Positions 14,089 through 21,922 of a DNA stretch of 22,912 nucleotides are shown piece by piece. The stretch comes from Cacconaster sp045617505 (GTDB taxonomy: Bacteria > Bacteroidota > Bacteroidia > Bacteroidales > UBA932). Positions within the stretch are counted from its first letter, which is position 1. Each line of letters begins with the position of its first letter. Both the position numbers and the translations under genes were made by a program. The stretch covers positions 1 through 22,912 of the forward strand of contig JAZLIS010000113.1 in the NCBI GenBank assembly GCA_045617505.1. Direction: 5' to 3'. The notes under the pieces were generated by a model that had not been told where the DNA came from, did not search any database, and worked only from the letters and a program-made list of their open reading frames with translations.

Positions 14089-15420
14089 CTAAAGTTTTCT
14101 TACTGCTTCCTTGAATTGTCTGCCTCTGTCCTCATAGTTCTTGAACAGGTCGAATGATGCACAACAGGGGCTGAGCAGGACGGTGTCACCTTCCTGTGCT
14201 ATCTCTGCACACTTCCTGACACATTCTTCCGCGCTGAGAGTCTCCGCTGCGACCTTGTCTCCGAAGAAATCCTTGATTTTGTGATTATCTGCCCCGAGGC
14301 AAACGATTGCTTTCACCTTTTCTTCTACCAGTTTTGCAATCGATTGGTAATCATTGCCTTTGTCGGTACCTCCGAGAATCAGGACTGTCGGAGTCCTCAT
14401 GCTTTCGAGAGCATACCAGGTGGAGTTGACATTCGTGGCTTTGGAATCGTTGATGTAGAGGACGCCTCCGATGGACAGGACTTTCTCCATACGATGCTCC
14501 ACTCCCCGGAATGTTGTGAGGCTCTGGCGGATTGTCTCGTTGGAGATTTTCATCACCTTGCCGGCGATTGCGGCCGCCATCGAATTGTAAACGTTGTGCT
14601 TTCCCTTGATGGCAAGGTCTTCCACGAACATATCGAACTCATCTCCTTCATAAGAGACGTGCATCACCCCTTCTTTCACAAATGCTCCCTGTCCAACACT
14701 TTTTTCCTGAGTGAAAGGCAGCATCTTCGCCTTGACCACTATTTTCTGCAGTTCCCCGACCGTTACCTCATCGTCTGAACAGAAGATGAAGCAGTCGTCC
14801 GGATGCATATTTCTCGTAATCCTGAATTTGGCATTGATATAATTCTGGAAACTGTGGTCATAGCGGTCCAGATGGTCCGGAGTGATATTCATCAATATGG
14901 CGATGTCGGCTTTGAAGTCATACATTCCGTCAAGTTGGAAGCTGCTCAGTTCCAATACATAGATATCGTGCCTGCAGGTGGCTACCTGATATGCGTAACT
15001 GTCCCCGATGTTTCCTCCGAGACCGACATCCAGCCCTGCATTTTTAAGAAGATAGTATATGAGGGATGTTGTCGTGGTTTTCCCGTTGCTTCCCGTGATG
15101 CATATTTTCTTTGCGGTATCGTAATATCCCGCGAATTCGATTTCTGAAATGACAGCTGTGCCGCGGGCATAAAGGGCTTTGACCAGAGGAGCTGTCTCAG
15201 GGATTCCAGGGCTCTTGATAACCAGGTCGGCGTTCAGTACGAGACTTTCAGTGTGCCCGCCCTCCTCGAACGGGATTTTCCACTCCTCAAGTTTATTCCT
15301 GTACTCATCCTTGAGATGACCGCTATCTGAAAGGAATATCTCGAATCCTTTCACTTTTGCGAGGACTGCGGCCCCTATGCCGCTCTCGCCTCCTCCAAGG
15401 ACGACAACTCTTCTGCTCAT
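14089..15420 (-). CDS. murD: UDP-N-acetylmuramoylalanine--D-glutamate ligase MurD
   Basis: A 443-residue Mur ligase that adds D-glutamate to UDP-MurNAc-L-Ala. It has the N-terminal loop VVLGGGESGIGAA (6-18), which binds the uridine nucleotide, the MurD-typical KSPGIP (69-74), the ATP loop GSNGKTTT (110-117), NITPDHLDRY and, in the C-terminal domain, LILGGTDKGNDY and LLSPCCASFDLFKNYEDRG. Length is standard. Its ATG overlaps the mraY stop by four bases (ATGA). Confidence 0.97.
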   Translation of the reverse strand: MSRRVVVLGGGESGIGAAVLAKVKGFEIFLSDSGHLKDEYRNKLEEWKIPFEEGGHTESLVLNADLVIKSPGIPETAPLVKALYARGTAVISEIEFAGYYDTAKKICITGSNGKTTTTSLIYYLLKNAGLDVGLGGNIGDSYAYQVATCRHDIYVLELSSFQLDGMYDFKADIAILMNITPDHLDRYDHSFQNYINAKFRITRNMHPDDCFIFCSDDEVTVGELQKIVVKAKMLPFTQEKSVGQGAFVKEGVMHVSYEGDEFDMFVEDLAIKGKHNVYNSMAAAIAGKVMKISNETIRQSLTTFRGVEHRMEKVLSIGGVLYINDSKATNVNSTWYALESMRTPTVLILGGTDKGNDYQSIAKLVEEKVKAIVCLGADNHKIKDFFGDKVAAETLSAEECVRKCAEIAQEGDTVLLSPCCASFDLFKNYEDRGRQFKEAVRKL

Positions 15421-16607
15421 CGGATTTTAAGTGTTATTATGGTGAATACTGCAAGTAATATTGAAACAATCCAGAAACGGATCACTATCCTGTTTTCCGG
15501 CTGGATTCGGGCGGGTTTCTGCAACAGCGCGTCCGGATTCGCTTTCTGAAAATGATGGTGCAGCGGAGCCATCCTGAAGACCCTCACGCCTGTCCCGGTT
15601 TTCTTTTTGGTATATTTGAAGTAGAATCTCTGAATCATTACGGAGAGGCTCTCCGCCAGGAAGATTCCGCACAATATCGGGAGCAGGAGTTCTTTCCTTA
15701 TGAGTACGGCCAGAACACCTATTATACCTCCGAGGGCCAGACTGCCCGTATCTCCCATAAATATCTGCGCGGGGAAGCAGTTGTACCACAGGAACCCCAG
15801 AAGTGCTCCCACGAACGCGCAGGTATAGACTGAAATCTCTCCGACATCGGGGAGGAACATTATATTCAGATATTCTGCATATCCGGTGTGGCCTGAAAGA
15901 TAAGCCAGAATGCCGAGGGTGGCCCCCACGATTGCGCTTATTCCGGTTGTCATCCCATCCATTCCGTCCGCAAGATTGGTTCCGTTGGAGCAGGCGGTGA
16001 TGATGAAGGCGATTATCAGGACATAGAGCCCACCCTGAATTGCCCTAATGACGGGGCCGTTTCCGGGTACAAGCCATTTGTAGTCGAATTCATTCCCTTT
16101 GAAAAAAGGTATTGTGGTGTGGCTGTAACTGATTCCTTCTCTCGAAGTGATATAGAGAGTAAGACCTATCGCCAGGCCGAGAGCCAGTTGGGCGGCCAGC
16201 TTTGCCTTGGGACTTAGGCCGTCCTTGTTTTTCTTGAACACTTTGATGAAGTCATCTGCAAACCCCAGCAGACCAAGCCATAGAGTGGTTATTGTCAAGA
16301 GAAGGATGTTGGTGTTGGAAAGGTCGCAGAAAAGAAGGACCGGGACAAGTATGGAGATGATTATTATGACTCCGCCCATTGTGGGGGTGCCTTTTTTCTG
16401 GAGTTCCCCTTCCAGGCCGAGGTCCCGGACTGTCTCGCCGATTTGCTTGCGTCTGAGGAAAGATATGGTCTTGTTGCCCAGAATCCAAGCCGTGATGATG
16501 GCTATGAATGCGCAACAGACACTTCTGAAACTGATGTAATGCATCAGTCTCATTCCGGGAAAGTCATACCCGAGGTCTTGCAGGTATTCAAATAAATGGT
16601 ACAGCAT
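15417..16607 (-). CDS. mraY: Phospho-N-acetylmuramoyl-pentapeptide-transferase MraY
   Basis: A 396-residue polytopic membrane enzyme that links phospho-MurNAc-pentapeptide to undecaprenyl phosphate, giving lipid I. The diagnostic motifs are present: GFADD (115-119), the catalytic loop NLADGMDG (211-218), GDTGS (285-289) and the MraY-specific PLHHHF (348-353), which separates it from WecA-type relatives. About ten hydrophobic segments are visible. It is longer than E. coli MraY (360 residues), mainly through an extended loop at about 150-190, a form I recall from Bacteroidetes. It starts three bases after murE. Confidence 0.97.
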   Translation of the reverse strand: MLYHLFEYLQDLGYDFPGMRLMHYISFRSVCCAFIAIITAWILGNKTISFLRRKQIGETVRDLGLEGELQKKGTPTMGGVIIIISILVPVLLFCDLSNTNILLLTITTLWLGLLGFADDFIKVFKKNKDGLSPKAKLAAQLALGLAIGLTLYITSREGISYSHTTIPFFKGNEFDYKWLVPGNGPVIRAIQGGLYVLIIAFIITACSNGTNLADGMDGMTTGISAIVGATLGILAYLSGHTGYAEYLNIMFLPDVGEISVYTCAFVGALLGFLWYNCFPAQIFMGDTGSLALGGIIGVLAVLIRKELLLPILCGIFLAESLSVMIQRFYFKYTKKKTGTGVRVFRMAPLHHHFQKANPDALLQKPARIQPENRIVIRFWIVSILLAVFTIITLKIR

Positions 16608-16610
16608 ATA

Positions 16611-18071
16611 CTATTCGTTCATTTCCGTAAATGATTCGGCAATTATCTCCTTGTCGCTGAAGTGGTTTTTGCAGTCACCGATAATCTGGTAATCTTCGTG
16701 CCCCTTTCCTGCTACCAGAATTACCGCACCTTCCGGAGCTGTGAAAAGCGAGGTACGGATTGCTTCTTTCCTATCTGTTATGAAGATGGATTTGGCTCTG
16801 GCCTTTGTATCCATTCCCGCTTTGATATCCGCGATGATTTCTTCAGGATTTTCGTGTCTCGGATTGTCGGAAGTGACAATCACCCTGTCAGCATATTTCG
16901 CCGCAATCACTCCCATCTCCGGCCTTTTTGTCCTGTCGCGGTTGCCTCCGCATCCGAAGACGCAGACCAGCTGCCTGTCGTGGCAGGTGTCACGCAGGGT
17001 CTTCAGCACATTCTCCAGGGCATCCGGGGTATGTGCATAATCTACGACGGCCGTCAATCCGTTCCCCCCACGCTGGCATTCAAGCCTTCCGGACACAGGC
17101 CCCAGAGCACTCATCTTCACGAGCACCTCTTCCTTGTCTGCACCGAGCAGTACAGCGGTGCTATAGACGGCCAGCAGATTGTAGGCGTTGTGAGTGCCGA
17201 TGAAGCGGCTCCACACTCTTTTGCCGTCAATTTCCACCTCCATTCCCTCCATGCTCTCTTCAATTATCTTGCAATTGAAATCAGCCAATGTGCGGCAGGA
17301 ATATGTGATTTTGTGTGCTGCCGTATTCTGGAGCATTATGCCGCCGTTCCTGTCATCAATGTTGCTGATTGCATAAGCGGTTTCGGGAAGGTTGTCGAAG
17401 AAGCGCTTCTTGCAGTCGCGATATGCTTCGAAGGTCTTGTGGTAATCCAGATGGTCGTGAGTGAGATTTGAGAAAATACCGGCGGCGAATTTAAGACCGA
17501 AGATTCTATTCTGGTCGATGGCGTGGGAGCTGACTTCCATAAAACAGTATTCACACCCTTTCCGGACCATATCCGAGAGCAGGCTGTTGAGGGATACGGG
17601 ATTGGGGGTGGTGTGGTCGGCTTCCCGCCTCTCCGTGCCGATGAAATTGGCGATTGTGGAGATCAGTCCGCAGCAGTACCCCATACTCGTAAACAGATTG
17701 TAGAGCAGTGTCACGGTAGTGGTCTTTCCGTTGGTGCCGGTTATCCCTACCAGCCGTAATTTTGAAGAAGGGCATCCGTAGAAGTTGGAAGCCGAGATGG
17801 CCAGAGCCTTGCGGCTGTCCCTGACCGTGACAATGACCTGCCCTTCGGCGGCATCGGTTTGCGCGTTTTTCTCGCAGATGACTGCCGAGGCACCGTTTTT
17901 AAGGGCTGCGCCTATGAATCTGTGTCCGTCCGCCTCGACTCCGCTTACTGCGACGAACAGTGATCCTGATGTGCATTTGCGTGAGTCGAAGGTTATGTCG
18001 GAGATCTCCGTGTCAGGGGAGCCGACGATGGCAAGAGTCTCTATGCCCTTGAGTATGTCACGAATCTTCAT
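16611..18071 (-). CDS. murE: UDP-MurNAc-tripeptide synthetase MurE (meso-diaminopimelate-adding)
   Basis: A 486-residue Mur ligase that adds the third residue of the peptidoglycan stem peptide. The ATP loop is GTNGKTTT (112-119); HTTPNP (153-158), EVSSHAIDQNR (179-189) and NLTHDHLDYH (202-211) bind the uridine substrate and metal. The motif DNPR (402-405) is the recognised specificity signature for meso-diaminopimelate; lysine-adding enzymes differ there. This predicts direct-type, A1gamma peptidoglycan as in other Bacteroidales. It overlaps the end of ftsI by 14 bases. Confidence 0.96.
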   Translation of the reverse strand: MKIRDILKGIETLAIVGSPDTEISDITFDSRKCTSGSLFVAVSGVEADGHRFIGAALKNGASAVICEKNAQTDAAEGQVIVTVRDSRKALAISASNFYGCPSSKLRLVGITGTNGKTTTVTLLYNLFTSMGYCCGLISTIANFIGTERREADHTTPNPVSLNSLLSDMVRKGCEYCFMEVSSHAIDQNRIFGLKFAAGIFSNLTHDHLDYHKTFEAYRDCKKRFFDNLPETAYAISNIDDRNGGIMLQNTAAHKITYSCRTLADFNCKIIEESMEGMEVEIDGKRVWSRFIGTHNAYNLLAVYSTAVLLGADKEEVLVKMSALGPVSGRLECQRGGNGLTAVVDYAHTPDALENVLKTLRDTCHDRQLVCVFGCGGNRDRTKRPEMGVIAAKYADRVIVTSDNPRHENPEEIIADIKAGMDTKARAKSIFITDRKEAIRTSLFTAPEGAVILVAGKGHEDYQIIGDCKNHFSDKEIIAESFTEMNE

Positions 18072-20067
18072 TATTGTCTGTTTTCTTCAGTGTCAGTTCT
18101 ATTGTTTTGGAAAGACTGTCTTTCAGGTGCTGGTCCGTGACTATGCCCTGGCCGGTGCAGTGTACGGCATACCCGTCTTTCTCCAATATTGATACGGCTT
18201 CTCTCAAGCCGAGGCCTGAGACATCTGGAGCGCCGTATGTGGTTTTGTCGATACGTTTCTCTCTGGAACAGGAAGGGAGAGCGGATTTGGCCTCCAGCGG
18301 CTGGTACCAGTCGGTGGATGAGGCGTAAATCTGCTCCGCGATTTCCCGGAATACGGGGCCGCACCAGGTGGCACCGTAGAAGTTATGCTGCGTGGGCTCC
18401 GAATAGACTACCGCTATCATACTGTATTTCGGCGCTTCATACGGAAATATTCCGACAAAAGTAGCCTGATGCATAAGTCTTCCCAGCCGATCCACGTAGG
18501 CTCCGGTCCCCGGAAACACTATTCTCGCCGTTCCGGTCTTGCCTGCGACATTTACGGGGCAATCCTTGAACACTCTGTAACCTGTCCCTCCTTCGTGTTC
18601 AACCACTCCGCGCATCGCTTCCCTTATTTTGGCCGCCGTTTCCGGCTTGCAGACTCTCGCCATTTCTTCAGGGGGGAACTCCTTGATGATTACACCGTCT
18701 TTCTGATAGTTCCTTATGAGGTGAGGGCGAACCATAACCCCATTGTTAGCCAATGCGTTATAGAAGTTAAGAGTGTGCAGCGGCGTGATTTCAACCGTAT
18801 AGCCCATCCCTATCTGGGGAAGGTCTGACGGACTCCAGGAGCTGTTTTTCGTGGATTTGATGTTGGCGTGGCTGAATCCTTTCAATTCAAAGGGGAAATC
18901 CTTGGTTATACGGAGTTTCTCGGTCAGATAATTCATAAAGTCGTCCGGATGCCCACTGTAGTATTTGGCGGCAAGCATCCTGAAAACATTGTTGGAGGAT
19001 ATTTCGAATCCCCTTTTTATGGATATGGTTGCACCGTATTTGTCAAGATAGTGGTCGGAAAATACTCTTTTCCCGTAGGACCAGTTTACTGTGGCGGGTA
19101 CCTCATCCTCAAGATTGACTCCGTGCTCCTCAATCATACAGGCCAGAGTTGCGGCCTTGAAAACCGAACCGGGCTCGCCCTTTCTTCCGATGGCATAGTT
19201 CATTGTCTCATCGAAACCGCCTTTCCCGTTCTTTTCGAGATTGACCATGGCCTTGATTTCGCCCGTGGCCACTTCCATCAGAATAACTGTTCCTGCGTGG
19301 AGTTCGGTGGTCTTGCCCAATGCCCTCATCAGAGCTGTCTGGGCGATGTCCTGCATATCCACGTCAATGGTGACCTGTACATCGGTACCGTCTATCGGGG
19401 GGATTGTCTCTCTCTCGAAATCAGCTATCCAGTTGTTTCCTTCCGTCAGTTTTGTCGGGCGCATTCCGTCTTTCCCCCTGAGGATGCTGTCGCAATAACC
19501 TTCTATTCCTACAACCGGAATCTGGGTTCTGTCCTTGAGATATCCCAGTGTTCTGAATCCGAGCCTTCCATATGGATAGGTGCGGTGATCGACTTTCTCG
19601 AACTGCACGCCTCCCCGGCGTTGCCCGGCTCTGAAAATCGGGAAGGAGGAGACTTTCTGCATCTGCTGGTAGGTGAGCAATTGCCTGTTTATATAGAGGA
19701 ACCGCCTCCTTGCTGTTCTCGCCCCGGTAAGGATTTTCCTATATTCCGATGCTTTTTTATCCTTGTAGAACGATGCGAGGCACAGGGAGAGGGAATCGAT
19801 GTTATTGTCGAAAAGAGTATCTGCGGACTGGCAGGGGTCGAATGCCAGACGATATTCCGGGATGGAGAATGCTAGATATCTTCCGTCGGAAGCTATGATG
19901 CTTCCTCTGGTGCATTCAAGGAGAGTCGTGTCCAGAGTTTTCTTCACCAGACTTCTGTCCGTCGGTTTGTGGACGAACTGAAGGTCGATGATACCGCCGA
20001 CTGAAGCGAATGCCAGCAAGAGCAGAACAAAATAGACCCATCCTATGGCTCTGAGATTAATTTTCAT
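18058..20067 (-). CDS. ftsI: Septal peptidoglycan transpeptidase FtsI (PBP3), with PASTA domain
   Basis: A 669-residue class B penicillin-binding protein that cross-links septal peptidoglycan as the partner of FtsW. A transmembrane anchor (about 7-25) precedes the dimerisation or pedestal domain with RGSIIASDGRYLA, then the transpeptidase domain with catalytic Ser301 in SVFK (301-304), SSN (357-359) and KTG (510-512). The last 55 residues form a single PASTA domain beginning YGAPDVSGLGLREAV. ATG at 20067 is preferred over a TTG 21 bases upstream because AGGAGG lies six bases before it. It overlaps ftsL by 11 bases and murE by 14. PASTA domains in this protein are common in Bacteroidetes and Gram-positives but absent from E. 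coli FtsI. Confidence 0.95.
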   Translation of the reverse strand: MKINLRAIGWVYFVLLLLAFASVGGIIDLQFVHKPTDRSLVKKTLDTTLLECTRGSIIASDGRYLAFSIPEYRLAFDPCQSADTLFDNNIDSLSLCLASFYKDKKASEYRKILTGARTARRRFLYINRQLLTYQQMQKVSSFPIFRAGQRRGGVQFEKVDHRTYPYGRLGFRTLGYLKDRTQIPVVGIEGYCDSILRGKDGMRPTKLTEGNNWIADFERETIPPIDGTDVQVTIDVDMQDIAQTALMRALGKTTELHAGTVILMEVATGEIKAMVNLEKNGKGGFDETMNYAIGRKGEPGSVFKAATLACMIEEHGVNLEDEVPATVNWSYGKRVFSDHYLDKYGATISIKRGFEISSNNVFRMLAAKYYSGHPDDFMNYLTEKLRITKDFPFELKGFSHANIKSTKNSSWSPSDLPQIGMGYTVEITPLHTLNFYNALANNGVMVRPHLIRNYQKDGVIIKEFPPEEMARVCKPETAAKIREAMRGVVEHEGGTGYRVFKDCPVNVAGKTGTARIVFPGTGAYVDRLGRLMHQATFVGIFPYEAPKYSMIAVVYSEPTQHNFYGATWCGPVFREIAEQIYASSTDWYQPLEAKSALPSCSREKRIDKTTYGAPDVSGLGLREAVSILEKDGYAVHCTGQGIVTDQHLKDSLSKTIELTLKKTDNNEDS

Positions 20068-20431
20068 CCTTCTCCTCCTGTTTTTCAAGTATGATTCTTT
20101 CCGGAGGCTGAACCGGGGAGTGGAGCTTCGATCTGTAGCTGTCGAGCATTTTGTTAACCGTGGAACGGCTGTCCATTCCGATGTAATTCAATTGCGTCTG
20201 ATGATAATGGATACGCAGTTCTTCAAGTCTTTTCTCGTTGTCCTTGACCCTTACCATATCGTTTTCCACGGTGAGGCTCCAGGCAATCATAGCACTTATC
20301 AGCAAAAAGATATAGCACACCAGCCCAAGGAATCGCTCCAGTTCGAATTTGAGCAGAATATCCCCACTGAGGACTTTCCCCAGCCAACTGATGCTTTTGA
20401 CAAGCCATCCTCTGATATTCAATCTCTTCAT
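20057..20431 (-). CDS. FtsL-like cell division protein
   Basis: A 124-residue single-pass membrane protein: a 30-residue cytoplasmic start, one transmembrane segment (about 34-53, FLGLVCYIFLLISAMIAWSL), then a periplasmic stretch likely to form a coiled coil (VKDNEKRLEELRIHYHQTQL) and a charged tail. FtsL proteins diverge too far to be recognised by sequence alone; the call rests on topology, size and position between rsmH and ftsI, where ftsL lies in most division clusters. It probably assembles with FtsQ and an FtsB-like partner to activate FtsW-FtsI. Its ATG overlaps the rsmH stop by four bases (ATGA). Confidence 0.8.
   Translation of the reverse strand: MKRLNIRGWLVKSISWLGKVLSGDILLKFELERFLGLVCYIFLLISAMIAWSLTVENDMVRVKDNEKRLEELRIHYHQTQLNYIGMDSRSTVNKMLDSYRSKLHSPVQPPERIILEKQEEKDEN
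20074..20079 (-). promoter_or_regulatory. Shine-Dalgarno sequence deciding the ftsI start
   Basis: On the minus strand AGGAGG lies six bases before the ATG at 20067, inside the last codons of ftsL. It supports that ATG over the TTG at 20088. Confidence 0.6.
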
Positions 20432-21300
20432 ATTTTCTGCGCTATTCTGAGTTTGGCACTCCGTGCTCTCGGGTTTGCTTCCGTTTCGTCAGCATCCGGC
20501 AGAATCGGTTTCCTGTTAACCGGGCGGTAGGGGGAACCACCGGAAGAGTTGCCGGACTTGAACCAGTTTTTGACAATCCGATCTTCTAAAGAGTGGTAGG
20601 TGATGACTGAAAATATGCCTCCCGGCTTGAGGGACTTGCAGGCCCCTTCCATCAGCCCTTCCAAAGACGCCATCTCGTGATTGACCTCAATGCGCAGCGC
20701 CTGATAAATCTTTGCCAGATATTTGCTTCTGGCGGCTTTCGGGAGAACGCCCGCCAGGGCCTTTTCCAAATCGCCCGTAGTACGTATGCGTGCGCTTCCT
20801 CTGGCCTGACAGATAAGCGCTGCTACGCGACGGCTCCCTTCCACCTCTCCATAAATGCGTAACACTCTTTCCAACGATCCCTCTTCATATTCATTTACAA
20901 TCTCTTCCGCGTTGATTTCCGACTTCGTATTCATCCTCATATCAAGCGGAGCATCAAATCTGAAGGAGAAACCTCTCTCCCCGGTGTCAAACTGGTGGGA
21001 GGATACCCCGAGGTCTGCCAGAATCCCGTCAACCTGCTCGAATCCGTGATATTTCAGATAGTTGTGCAGGAATCTGAAATTTCCGTGAACGGGAATCACC
21101 CTTTCGTCGTCAGGCACGTTGGCAAAAGCATCCGCATCCTGATCGAATACAACGAGTTTCCCATTTTCTCCAAGATGCTTCAGAATCTCCCTGCTGTGTC
21201 CCCCTCCTCCGAATGTAGCATCTACATAGACCCCATCGGATTTGACATTCAGTGCCGAAACACTTTGGCTCAGCAGGACGGGTACGTGATAGGTTGACAT
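20428..21300 (-). CDS. rsmH: 16S rRNA (cytosine-1402-N4)-methyltransferase RsmH (MraW)
   Basis: A 290-residue Rossmann-fold methyltransferase that methylates N4 of C1402 of 16S rRNA in the P site. The start HVPVLLSQSV and the cofactor loop DATFGGGGHS are characteristic, followed by the family blocks GILADLGVSSHQFD, GFSFRFDAPLDMRM, ALRIEVNHE and ITYHSLEDRIVK. Length is slightly below that of E. coli RsmH (313). It lies 11 bases after mraZ as second gene of the division cluster, its usual place. Confidence 0.97.
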   Translation of the reverse strand: MSTYHVPVLLSQSVSALNVKSDGVYVDATFGGGGHSREILKHLGENGKLVVFDQDADAFANVPDDERVIPVHGNFRFLHNYLKYHGFEQVDGILADLGVSSHQFDTGERGFSFRFDAPLDMRMNTKSEINAEEIVNEYEEGSLERVLRIYGEVEGSRRVAALICQARGSARIRTTGDLEKALAGVLPKAARSKYLAKIYQALRIEVNHEMASLEGLMEGACKSLKPGGIFSVITYHSLEDRIVKNWFKSGNSSGGSPYRPVNRKPILPDADETEANPRARSAKLRIAQKI

Positions 21301-21311
21301 CCGATACCCTC

Positions 21312-21752
21312 CTATCCCAATATTTTCTCAGCAAGAGCAACGAAGTCATCGCTGCTTAACTGAGCCGATTCGTAAGCGTCTTTCGACCAGATTTCAATTA
21401 TGTGGTTGTTGCCCGCGAAAATGACTTCCCTGCTGATGCCGACCTGGGCCATCATCTCTTTGGGGACGGTCAATCTGCCCAGCTTGGGGTCGGGCTCCAC
21501 GATCGAAGTGCCTCGCATATATTCTCTCCAGAACAGTGCGTGCTCTTTGTTGAAGAAGTTGAGTTTTTTTCTTACTTCCTCGCTTTCGGCCTCCCATTGC
21601 CTGAATTCGTACATTTCCAGGCAGGGGGCGAACAGCGATTTCTTGACTACAAAGCGAAGGTCGGCGTCTTCGCCGAGGACGGATTTGAAGGCAGAAGGGA
21701 AAATCATTCTTCCCTTGTCGTCAACCTTTGCTTTGTAACTTCCGATGAACAT
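21312..21752 (-). CDS. mraZ: Transcriptional regulator MraZ
   Basis: A 146-residue protein with two SpoVT/AbrB-like MraZ domains. The first carries KVDDKGRMIFPSAFK (about 9-23), the second DPKLGRLTVPKEMMAQVG, each with the family's DxxGRxxxP pattern; MraZ forms ring-shaped oligomers that bind repeats upstream of its own operon and control the division cluster. ATG at 21752 is preferred to the TTG at 21761 because it gives the typical MFIGSYKAKVDDKG start. It heads the 13-gene unit, and a matching repeat array lies 60-100 bases upstream. Confidence 0.95.
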   Translation of the reverse strand: MFIGSYKAKVDDKGRMIFPSAFKSVLGEDADLRFVVKKSLFAPCLEMYEFRQWEAESEEVRKKLNFFNKEHALFWREYMRGTSIVEPDPKLGRLTVPKEMMAQVGISREVIFAGNNHIIEIWSKDAYESAQLSSDDFVALAEKILG

Positions 21753-21775
21753 AACCTTCAAACCGTATGTGTGAA

Positions 21776-21791
21776 TGTGATATGTATCACA
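21776..21791. promoter_or_regulatory. TGTGA-N6-TCACA dyad, Crp/Fnr-type operator candidate
   Basis: A perfect inverted repeat, TGTGA TATGTA TCACA, overlaps two bases of the -7 element and covers the predicted transcription start of the division cluster. The half-sites and spacing equal the consensus for E. coli CRP. A protein bound here would be expected to block initiation. Which regulator, if any, binds is unknown; the palindrome could also form a small hairpin at the 5' end of the message. Confidence 0.45.
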
Positions 21792-21797
21792 AAGGTA
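21790..21797 (-). promoter_or_regulatory. -7 element of the division-cluster promoter
   Basis: TACCTTTG on the minus strand is a perfect Bacteroidetes -7 element, the same octamer as at the tRNA and acyl carrier protein promoters. It predicts transcription from about 21783, with a leader of about 30 bases before mraZ. Unlike those promoters it has no TTTG at 19-21 bases upstream; the repeat array occupies that place. Confidence 0.7.
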
Positions 21798-21800
21798 GAA

Positions 21801-21850
21801 AACATTTTTCCACTTTCTTACATTTTTTTACATTTTTTTCCACATATTTA
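21801..21850 (-). promoter_or_regulatory. Putative MraZ box: four 10-bp repeats
   Basis: On the minus strand the motif (A/T)A(A/T)(A/G)TG(T/G) occurs four times at exact 10-bp spacing, its TG at 21842-21841, 21832-21831, 21822-21821 and 21812-21811. The units read ATATGTG, AAAATGT, AAAATGT and AAAGTGG. This is close to the AAAGTG(T/G)-N3 repeat described for mollicute MraZ; E. coli MraZ uses TGGG repeats. Helical phasing puts all units on one face of the DNA. The array lies where the -33 element would be, so binding should repress mraZ and the genes behind it. Confidence 0.65.
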
Positions 21851-21861
21851 TCAACAGGCAC

Positions 21862-21896
21862 AAAAAAACGGGAGGCCGGGAATTTCCCCGACCTCC
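21862..21896 (-). terminator. Rho-independent terminator of the membrane protein gene
   Basis: On the minus strand a 10-bp stem with one G-T pair (21896-21887 with 21880-21871) closes a six-base loop, then CG and seven T (21868-21862). It lies 26 bases after the stop at 21923 and insulates the division promoter from upstream transcription. Confidence 0.88.
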
Positions 21897-21922
21897 TATG
21901 TCCATCAGTACGGGTTGAAAGT

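Noticed and set aside
16662..17471. Open frame of 269 codons on the plus strand
   Set aside because: Antisense to murE; rich in His, Cys and Phe in a manner typical of reverse-complement translations and without any motif.
18868..19875. Long open frame (335 codons) on the plus strand
   Set aside because: It lies wholly antisense to ftsI, which has all penicillin-binding protein motifs. The frame has no recognisable domain and shows the composition expected of a reverse-frame shadow.
21848..21856. DnaA-box-like TTATCAACA upstream of the division promoter
   Set aside because: One mismatch from the consensus TTATCCACA and a single copy in AT-rich sequence, so it is likely to occur by chance.
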